A stretch of DNA of 64,000 nt from Sequoia sempervirens (lineage: Eukaryota; Streptophyta; Pinopsida; Cupressales; Cupressaceae), in contig VDFB02193867.1 in the NCBI GenBank assembly GCA_007258455.2, positions 568,854,656 to 568,918,655 of the forward strand, written 5' to 3'. The notes under the pieces are model-generated. The model worked only from the letters and a program-made list of their open reading frames with translations, ran no database searches and was not told the DNA's origin. This document shows, one piece after another, positions 55,491 to 64,000 of this stretch. Position numbers and translations under genes: made by a program. Positions within the stretch are counted from its first letter, which is position 1, and each line of letters starts with the position of its first letter.

Positions 55491-58400
55491 TTAATAAAAA
55501 CAAATTTACATCTATTTCTCCATATATGTAACAAAATTGTATGTCTCATACCATCAGCAATAATATAATCATGAAGACCAGCTTCAAGAAGAGCTTCTTT
55601 CCAACTTAATTTGTGATTGAAGATAGTAAGGAAATAATTGAATGTAGAATTCCACTATTTTTAACAAATTAGCTATTCCAAAAAATATGCTTCATATTTT
55701 CATATATGTGACAAAGAGGATAGGTAGTTGGATAGATCATAATACATTTCAACCTATCCCCAATGAGCAGTTTAAAGTGTAGTATCTTCCAGACAACTAA
55801 TTGAGCATCAAAATTAACTTTAGATCTCCAAATTTGAGCAAACATTTTTTCCCAAAACTTCTCACTGAACTTGCACTTCCATTTGGAATTCAAACATGAC
55901 TTTGATGGAAAATTAGGAAGTGGTTGCAAGTATATCTTTTTTAAAAGGGAACAATAAAAAAGGATAAGAGGACAACCATGACTAGTCTTTAAAAAAGTTG
56001 CATTGGATAGGAATACAAAGCTTCATAGACAACTCTAACAACACCAAGGGCTGTACAAAGATAAAGAAATCTTTGTGCTTATTGCTAAGAGAATTAATTT
56101 TTAACCATATTCCGTGGAAACTAGTGCATTGATTGAAAATCCCACAAATCACCAACATTACAAACCCCCCTTTTGAACAAGGAATAGGAATACTTCATGA
56201 AGCTTAAAGCAAGGGGTTGTTTGTGATAAAGGATATGCTTGTTCCACCAAATAGAAGTAGAAAATCCAAAACCGTGTTGAAGGGAATCTTCTCCTCTCCA
56301 TTTTTAGATATGAAAAACATATTGCCAATTCTTCTAGATAGACTGAAGGGGGATCGAGAAGCCTTGATGGAGAAAAATGAAACATGAATAATTTTGTCTA
56401 ACAAACCCACTTGTTGCCATTTTCATTTACTGGAGCATGATTAATCTGGTATCGAATAAGGATCTTCCATTTTTTATCCCCTTTAACAACTCTAATAATC
56501 CATTTGGCAGCCAAACAAATCCCCTAAGTCCTTGGATCTATGAGACCCAAACATCCTCTATGCTTTGGTTGAGTACAATGGGACCATGACATGGATATAT
56601 ATCCTGGGTTACCATCCCATTTATCCCATAGAAATCTTCGAATAATTTTGACTAAGTCTTCATACCCTTTTTTAGAAGGCAACCAACACGAAGAATAATA
56701 AACATGAGTAGCAAGAAAAATCTTGTTAACAACTTGAACTTTACCAGCCAATGAAAGGAATTTATACCCCCAGCTTAAGAGTTTATGCTTGAGTATGTTC
56801 AAGTACCAATTCCACATATCACAAAGAGAAACCAAAATACCGAAGGGAATGCCAAGGCAGCTCATAATTTCTCCATGTTTGATTTGTTTCCATTCTTTAG
56901 GAATCCATTGGGCGATAGGCCCAACTTGAACCATTAAGAATTTTGTTTTGTTATGAGCCAGTTTAGATCCTAAAATTTCGTAGTAAAGCTCCAAAATTTC
57001 CATCATATTAGAAATTATCCTTTTTGAAATTATGTAGAAATAATAGGTTGTCATCAGCATAATGAGAGTTAATAACAACATTGTGAGGAATGGAAACTCC
57101 TAATATAAATTATTGATTAATAGCACTGTGAAGAAGATAACCCAAAGCATCAGCTGTGAGAGTATATAGGTAAGGAGCTAGAGGGAATACTTGGTGAATG
57201 GATCATTGTAAAGGAAATGCATCAAACATCATGTTAATGATGATAATTTAAGCATTAGCATCATGGAAAATAATTTGAATGTGAGAATGAATTTTAGCAC
57301 CGAAACCTAACCATTGAAGCATTCTAATAATAAAGCTCCAACGTATTTTATCATAGGCTTTATCAAAATCAAGTTTAATTAATATAGCATTTTGGCATGT
57401 TTGTTGTGCACATTCACAAGTTTCCCATGATTTTATATGAAGTATTAAGTAAGGAGATAGGGCACTAACTAGAGACAAAGTATTCCATTTTTCCTTTTGG
57501 AAGGAGCTTGATTATGCCACCGTTAATGTTTGTTCCTAAGGAACCTTTTTTAAAGGCCTTCAAGTATAAGTAGTAAAAATCTTCCTTGATTTGTGGCCAC
57601 ATAACCCATTAGAATTCCATAGGAAGCCCATCACTACCTAGACTTTTATGAGGGGCCATAAAGAAAAGGGAATTTTTCAATTCTCCTTTTTATGTTTATA
57701 ATTGTGGTAATTAAAAAATATTTTGTGTCTTTGTTTCCTTCCTTTATCCAATATAATATGAATCTAGTTTGGCCCCTTCCTCTTTGTAATTATCAATTTT
57801 ACATAACTGAGCCTTAGTTGCAACAATAGATATTTGGATTTTGATATTGTTAGGATTAGCATTGAGCAATTTTCTATCATGCACAAGTTTTCCTTGGAGA
57901 GATCTTTCTCTCTATTTGTGTTGCTAAGCCATTTGTTTGACAAATGAATGCAATAAATTGCTACATTGATTAATAGCTACACACCACCAATCTATCCATT
58001 ACCCCCCTTCATTAGGTTTGGGGATAGAGTTCCAAATTTCTTCAAAGGCAACAAGACAAGAAGGATTCTTTAAGTGGGATACATTAAGTTTGAAAGGAAG
58101 AGAGTTCTCTATATTTTTCTTAGGGGACAAAGATATTGCAAATGATGGGGTAATGGTCAGAGAGAGTGGTGGACCTAGACATACAATCTCAAAGGGTCTT
58201 GATTGGCAGGTAAGATAGGAGATATGTAAAATTGAGATCCAACCTACTTAGTTTCCTATCACTCCCCCATATGCAATTGGACCAATTATACTAGTTGTTA
58301 GAATGACTAGAAAATTTATCATGGATAGGATCGACCTCCCCAAAAGAGTTTCGACAAAACAACCAACTATCAAATTCTTCTATGCCGAGATTAAATTTTT

Positions 58401-58850
58401 TTGGACCAATTGCAATCATGAACATGTTAAACCATTTTAAAGCCACCCCCTACTATCCACTTAGTTGTGGGTAAGTTATTAGTCAACCAATTCCATAACT
58501 CAGTTTGTTCTTAGCACAATTGGGGGCATAAACAAAACAAAATCTAGAATGAGTTGACAATTGATAAAATTAAGGCCCAAATGCAACTATGAGATGGGTC
58601 CTCACCTTTATCAATAACATGTTTGGCAAACCATGGAGAAATCCTAATAATAGCCCCACCTTTGCTGCAATATGAGAAGTAAACAAAAACATGGCATCAC
58701 TCCAAACCTTACATAAAGATGCCTCAAGCTTAATTCCACCAATTTTAACTTCTTGAAGGAAAAGCACAACAAGTTTCCATTTCATAACAACCTCTTTGAC
58801 TTTATATTTTCGAGGGAGAGAAATCCCTCTCAAATTTCAAGAGAGAATCT
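55491..58850 (-). pseudogene. LINE ORF2: endonuclease and reverse transcriptase
   Basis: Endonuclease start RGISLPRKYKVKEVVMKW then FLQEVKIGG (58570-58833). RT palm ILIKLDFDKAYDKIRWSFII (57248-57478). RT thumb region GSKLAHNKTKFLMVQ, CLGIPFGI and SLAGKVQVVNKIFLATHVYY (56524-57081). Zinc-binding RT tail FWEKMFAQIWRSKVNFDAQL, LIGDRLKCIMI and CHIYENMKHIFWNS (55669-55929). C-terminus SWKEALLEAGLHDYI then IWRNRCKFVF to about 55491. The YADD-type catalytic motif is only seen as a degraded remnant near 57055. The enzyme would nick DNA and copy its RNA at the target; this copy cannot. Confidence 0.8.
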
Positions 58851-58899
58851 TATAATTCATGATGAAGGGAAGAGTCATCCTCTTGATTCAACACACTAA

Positions 58900-59960
58900 A
58901 CTTATTATCAAGATTAAAATCTATTTTCTTTGGCTCACAATCTTGGGTGGTGGGGGAAGGAGTTCTAGAACGATGATGAGGATAGGGGAGGAAAAGGTGG
59001 TGTCACAAGGACTCGGTTGAGGAGAAGAATGATGTGGAGAGGGGGTAGGATCTTGAGTAGGGACATTAGGAGAAGAATAGTTTGAACATAAATGATCTCG
59101 AGGTGAAGAATGAGGGATAGAAAGGGGGGATGGCTCTTTACTTTTCCTAACCATTCTCCAACTATCTGACATAATAGCATCTTTGAAGGATAGGGTTGGC
59201 TCATCTTGCATAGCAAGAGGACTACCAATGTTGGAGGAAGAAGTAATTTTAGTGATAGATGACGAATGAAGAGGGGACTAATAGATAGGAGGAGAATGAC
59301 TACCTAAGAGGAAAAATGATCACTTGATGGAGTAGTACCCAACGATGGTTGAATAGTTTTGTTCCTTCTAATAGGACACTCGCAAACTGAATGGCCTTCT
59401 TTTTGGTAGTAAAAGCATGTGTTTGGCTTATTTAAGTATGCAATTGGTTGATTCAATTTGAACCTTGGGCCAATCACTTTATTTTTTCTAAAAAAGGTTT
59501 GTTTAAGTCTACTTCCACACAAACCCTGGGGTGAACCCTTAGGCTTGAAAATTTATGAGAGTTATGGTTACAAAAGATTACTCTTCCTAACTGAGCAGCA
59601 ATGTCCTTTAAGAAGGGTCTAAAAGTTAGGTTAAGATAAGGCAACTCAACCCACATGGGATAATGCAAACGAGATGGGCCTTCAGGGTGGAACTAAAAAA
59701 ATTGTTTGAACATGTTCACCTAACTTAAACATACAAGAAACTTACCCTTTTCCAAGACCTCTTAAAGCTTCTATTTCCCATCCCTAATTTTCCTAGTTTA
59801 GTTTTGACCATTTATAGAATTCAACTTTATCAAGCACACCTCTTAAAAAAACAAACTAACAGTTTTGTGTTGACATTCTGTAATTACATCAATAGCATCA
59901 TGAGGGAGTTATATTTCTAAGGTTTTACCCTAATGTTCTTCTGGCATAGGTTCATCTACT
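58900..59960 (-). pseudogene. LINE ORF1: Gag-like protein
   Basis: DUF4283-type block MWVELPYLNLTFRPFLKDIA, then LGRVIFCNHNSH and VCVEVDLNKPFLEKI (59474-59668). A CCHC knuckle follows as CFYYQKEGHSVCECPIRR with the second cysteine replaced by tyrosine (59304-59522). After it comes a Ser/Pro-rich tail (58921-59211). Upstream to about 59960 weaker similarity continues with frame breaks. Confidence 0.7.
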
Positions 59961-60055
59961 TATTCATTCAAAGTGACAAGGTTTTTCTCTAAAGTCATGG
60001 CCTAAGGATTTGTAACCTCAACCTGGTTTGTCTCCTCTAATTCAGGCATGGATTT

Positions 60056-60792
60056 GTTGGAACACGATGATCTATTGAGAGGGGGTTGAATCAATAGATA
60101 CTGAAACTTTAGCCCTCAAAAGCTTTATGCAAGTTACTTCCTTAACTCCAAATACCTTGTGCATATTTCTTACTCAACTCTTACTATGTAAATTGTAAAC
60201 TAAAAATGCAAACAAACAAGCAACACCAATACACACAACACCATATATACGTGGAAAATCCAAGATGGGAAAAACCACAGTGACCAAGGTTGCTTGAGTC
60301 TACTACTCAAATCTAGTTTCACAAAAGAAATCTTTGTTACAATTTTTTAGGGCTGCAACCCAAGGAAGCATCAACTACCTAATTTAGAAGCAACAACTTC
60401 AAGGATACAACAACACCCTGATTTAGGAGCTACAACTCCAAGGAAGCAACAACTCTTAGGTTTTAGAAGCAACTACTTCAAGGATGCAGCAACACCCTGA
60501 TCTAAGATACAACTCAGTACATTGGGGCAACCACCTCTGTGATAACAATTTCATATATGCATACATTGGTTCTACCTAACCTATAATGCATCATTACATT
60601 TAGTACATTGTTGCACTTACTGCAACTCACACTTTGTTGTTGAAGTTGCACTCTCAGTAACACAACTTTGCTCTGCACTCTCCTCTACACATAGAAAAAT
60701 CACTGTTCTATCTTGTTTCTCTTCTCTGTTGGGAATAGGATGCCATTTAATTGCATTCCTAAACATATTTCCTTGGAAAGTTTTCCCCAACA
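60056..60792. repeat. Candidate solo LTR, copia-like
   Basis: TGTTGG at 60056 and CCAACA at 60787-60792 form perfect 6-bp inverted termini. ACGTGGAAAATCCAAGATGG and GAAAAACCACAGTG near 60250-60280 resemble the copia R region read on the minus strand. A 79-bp tandem duplication lies inside (TTTAGAAGCAAC at 60383 and 60462). No 5-bp target duplication was found, so the call is tentative. Confidence 0.45.
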
Positions 60793-61311
60793 ACTAGGAT
60801 TAGAAAGAGATTAAATTTGAATGAAATGAACATGTAAATTGACATTTGTGATTATTCCTAAATGATAGGAACATGTGGTGACATCCAAGAAGAGCTCCTA
60901 CAAGATAGGAGCACATGGGACGCCCACATGGAAGGTGGAACCCACCTTGCTTCAGTTAACTATTTGGAGGATTGATAACACTTCAGTAATACATGTTTTG
61001 ATCCTACAAATTAGGGATTGATATTTACATGAGTGGAGTGGCACTATCAATTCAGTATCAGTTCAGTTTAGTTTGGTTCAGTTCAATTCAGCTCAATTTA
61101 GTTTAGTTTAGTTCAATTATGGTTCAGTTATCTTCAATTGCATGTAGTTATTTTGTGTTGAATGCTAGTTGACTTGAATTGACTTGAGTTACATGAGTAA
61201 TGACTTCAATTGCATGATAGATAATAGGTGGTTACTTTCAGTTAAGTGGGGATGATCAATCATGCATAATGTTTGCATGAATTGGTAGAGAGATATGTTT
61301 CAGTTAACTAA
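60793..61311. other. No gene seen; contains a TTCAG/TTCAAT simple repeat
   Basis: 61045-61140 is a degenerate pentanucleotide-like array (TTCAGTTTAG, TTCAGTTCAATTCAGCTCAA, TTTAGTTTAG). The rest has no recognisable content. Confidence 0.5.
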
Positions 61312-62189
61312 TGTAATGCCCGTCTCATTTAAAATAGTAGTTTACAAAAATTTAATAATTTAAATTTAAAAGGCCAATTAATGAAAAAGTTAATCAAAGA
61401 TAATTTATTTACTCTTTATTACAAATTGACTAAACTGAATGAGAAATAATGAAATCTACTATATACTTAGACAGACACATTTGGAAACTCAAACTTAACA
61501 GTAGATTGACCAAAGGAGATATAACTAGCCAAAAATAATGAAATGGAAAGCTAATGTTAATGCAACCAAGATAAAATGTGTATTAAATCTATACGATCCA
61601 AATAAATACCCACCATAGTTATAACTTACAAACAAAATATAGACTTAACCATTCACTTACCCAGAATACAAGGAAATTGGTTATTTGAGTGAGTCTAACC
61701 AACATTTGCGAAAAGAAACCGTGCAAAACTTCCAAAATTATAAGGCATCACAAATTTCTAATATAGTAAGTTAATACTATTAAGCCAAGGAAAACTTATC
61801 ACATTCATGATTGTATATACAAGAGAATCAAGATCAAAGTGGTCATGTAGCCTTCTGACTAGGCCATTAATGAATAGCTTCATTTCAAGATAGTGATATG
61901 TTCATAAAATAGACGCAGCAGTTAATTCCAAGATTCTTGCTAAATGAAAACAAGTCCAGAGGGAAATAAAAAAATGTTTTCTTAATCTATATTGAGATCC
62001 ATGAGTTACATGATTATATTCATTTTTGGTCAGCTCCAACAAAAACTTCGACTCGCATTTTTTCATCCAAGTGATTTTGAATTTTTCATTGTCTCTCTCT
62101 TCAAATTGTGTAGGAGTCGACCAAGAAACTGACGCCCGTCCTAGATTAGTCAACACTTTCAGTAAATCACCAAATGAGGCGTCGTGACA
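61312..62189 (-). repeat. Candidate solo LTR, gypsy-like
   Basis: On the minus strand the segment starts TGTCACGACGCC and ends GACGGGCATTACA, the typical termini of plant gypsy LTRs (TGTCACGAC...TTACA). Length 878 bp. Flanking pentamers ACTAA and TTCTT do not match, so a target duplication is lost or the ends are misjudged. Confidence 0.5.
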
Positions 62190-63241
62190 TTCTTACCTTG
62201 TTTAGGCACTTAACAAGCAAAATTTGTTATTACTATAAACAAATACCCCTAATGCAACACTAAATTTGTATTCCAATTCTTTATTGTAGTGCATTTAAAG
62301 AAAACCAACATCTAGGGTATCAAAATGAAATAAACAACATTATATTTTTAAAATAAAGCTTCTAACGCTAAGAGGGAACTTCCCCAAATTACTATTATTA
62401 AAGCTCTCTCTTTCACATCCAATTTATTCATCCCTGAGTAAAAACTTATTTGCATGCATCCAAAATTTTAGTACATTATGGAAAATATTAAATAGAAAGC
62501 AAGTTTAGTTTATTTTTGTTGTATGAACTATCAAATTTATTCTTCTTCTCTCCACCCAGCAACCCCCAAGCTCACCCTAGCTCACATAGAGCTGAAACTC
62601 ACTCGCAAGCTCACACAAAGCAAGGTTTTGGGCTCACATAGAGAAAATCATGGTTTTCACCAAATTGGGCTCACACAAAGCTCTAGTTTATTAGTTTCCT
62701 AAAACATCTTTTAATTTCGTTATCAACCTAGTTTCTTTACTGCACTGAGAAAAACATCACATGAACGAAGTGTCTTACCTCTTTTCATTTTTTTAAAATT
62801 TTACTCTCCCGTGCTCTACTACCTATCCCAATCTCCTTCTTTTCTCTCTTTTCTCCTTCCTTCCAATCATTTCCTCCACTCCTCCCAGCTCATTTCCCCT
62901 TACTCCTGCATAACCAACTCTTCTTATTTCTTGAAAATAATACCCAAAACCAAAATAGAGGCAATCCCATTTCTCATAACTACCTTTGATAACCCTTATG
63001 TGAGTTGCTTTTCTTATGCCTTTAACTACCAAAATTATTTTATAATTAATAAAATACTTATTACAACAATTTTCACTTAACCAATACTTTGTATTTGTTA
63101 ACATATCATGATCTAAATAGACAAAAAAAATTAATATTAATTATCCCATGTTCATAAACAAAAAATTAATATTATATATCCCATGTTCATCATTAGTCGC
63201 ATTTTTTTTGTCCAATAATAAAATTTCCAACAAGCAAAATT
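62190..63241. other. No gene seen; flanked by a 19-bp direct repeat
   Basis: AACAAGCAAAATTTGTTAT occurs at 62212-62230 and 63229-63247. Between them are a GCTCACA-rich stretch (62570-62690), pyrimidine-rich DNA (62800-62900) and a short local duplication (AATTAATATTA and ATCCCATGTTCAT near 63125-63190). No coding frame is recognisable. Confidence 0.5.
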
Positions 63242-63952
63242 TGTTATGACCCTACAACTAAGATTGACTTGGTTCCACCTTGGGCACCCAAGTTGGCATG
63301 TTTCAGTTAACAACTTTTGCATGAGAAGATATTTACAAGGCTTAGTAAATTGGGCCCATTCTTGGGCGCCAACATTGAGGTGAAGCTTGCATGATATCTT
63401 CTTGACCAAAGTTCAGTTAAGTATTTAGTTTGGGGGCCTAAATTGAGGAAGACTTTGGTTTGAATTCATATTACATTGTGGAACTCTACTTGCCCAATCT
63501 AGGCATAGATTTTTGTGAGGATCTTTATGCTCATGTATTAAACAATTCTTATGAGTTTACATGCTCATGTTTATTGTCTATTAATTTAAGCAAGTGTATG
63601 AGAGTTCCATGATATTTTATTGCAAGTTGTGAAGAAGGATTGTTGAAGGCAAGGAATCATATCAATCAAGGATTGATACAGTATTATTGTAATCTTGTTC
63701 TAAGGTTAAATAACGCAAGCACTATTGATTATGGTGGAGTTTTTTTCCCGAAAGGGTTTCTCCACATATATGTTGTGTTGCTTCTATCTCCTTGTCTCAT
63801 TCTTCTACAATCTTTTGTCTCTTTCTACAATTGGTAAAATTGATCTAAACAAATTAATCATACACAAAGAATTGTGACAAAGAAAACTTAATTAGATTTA
63901 CAATCTCATAGTTTTACAAGTTTTAAGCTAAAATATTACCTTCATTTTCAAC
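63242..63952 (+). repeat. Copia 5' LTR entering at the right edge
   Basis: TGTTATGACC at 63242 to TTTTCAACG near 63952. It contains the copia R-region signature CCCGAAAGGGTTTCTCCACA near 63748, as in the LTR at 17734-18528, and is followed directly by a primer site. The left boundary is inferred from the TGTT start; the internal region of the element lies beyond the window. Confidence 0.65.
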
Positions 63953-63968
63953 GTTTGGTATCATAGCT
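63953..63968 (+). other. Copia primer-binding site (tRNA-iMet type)
   Basis: TTTGGTATCATAGCTA; TGGTATCAGAGC is the usual plant copia primer complement, here with one change (G to T). Confidence 0.75.
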
Positions 63969-64000
63969 AATGGTTGGTTAGGGTTTGGGATGTCTTTCTC

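Larger units (their letters stand above)
55018..59960 (-). mobile_element. Degenerate plant L1-type LINE
   Basis: Minus-strand order: Gag-like ORF1 with DUF4283-type and CCHC segments, apurinic endonuclease, reverse transcriptase, and zinc-binding RT tail. This is the layout of plant L1 elements. The 3' end is placed at a TAAA-type tail (minus-strand AATAAATAAATAAA, about 55020-55034), which is tentative. No target duplication was identified. Many stops and frameshifts show it has long been inactive. Confidence 0.8.

Noticed and set aside
58018..58218. Plus-strand 66-codon frame within the LINE
   Set aside because: Opposite strand to the LINE proteins, with no homology; a shadow of the endonuclease-RT linker.
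61902..62156. Minus-strand 84-codon frame
   Set aside because: Lies inside the candidate gypsy LTR and matches nothing recognisable.

Overview
This is nuclear DNA of a seed plant with a large, transposon-packed genome. The evidence is plant-type Ty1/copia and Ty3/gypsy elements with tRNA-iMet primer sites, a plant L1-type LINE, pentatricopeptide (PPR) fragments and a STOP1-type zinc-finger gene. Nested LTR elements at this density, plus a 3.65-kb LTR, would suit a gymnosperm, but I cannot fix the species. Two runs of exactly 100 N (1542-1641 and 15851-15950) are scaffold gaps of unknown true size, both next to GA/CT-rich tracts.

Layout. 1-1541: low-density flank with a decayed PPR fragment and a KH-domain exon. 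1643-5998: copia element on the plus strand with an uninterrupted gag-pol frame; its 5' end and 5' LTR are lost in or before gap 1. 5999-25486: a giant palindrome with two arms of about 9.53 kb (5999-15529 and 15951-25486) around a CT-rich spacer that contains gap 2. Each arm carries, from centre outwards, a truncated copia end (RNase H plus 3' LTR), a STOP1-like zinc-finger gene (388 aa, identical proteins, transcribed away from the centre), a PPR pseudogene, a second decayed STOP1-like copy, an AT-rich stretch and part of a phosphoglycerate-mutase-like pseudogene. The right-hand pseudogene runs on past the palindrome edge to 26309; the left one is cut by the copia LTR.

26310-29532: AT-rich DNA with two tandem repeat arrays and a small foldback. 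29533-53344: one complete Ty3/gypsy chromovirus-like element (minus strand, 3.7-kb LTRs, target duplication GTTAT). Its reverse transcriptase is split by a second LTR element (35871-47677, plus strand, target duplication GTAAC). The inner element has three LTR segments and no recognisable pol, only a frameshifted Q/N/H-rich gag-like frame. 53350-59960: AT-rich DNA with a diverged direct repeat, then a decayed minus-strand LINE. 60056-62189: two candidate solo LTRs. 63242-64000: a copia 5' LTR and primer-binding site leading out of the window.

The only protein genes that look functional by sequence are the two STOP1-like copies and the open copia polyprotein. The most notable structure is the palindrome with its divergent identical transcription-factor genes. 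It may be a recent inverted duplication, and if transcribed across the centre it could give long double-stranded RNA. Because the centre is an assembly gap, joining of two haplotype contigs tail to tail must be excluded first.
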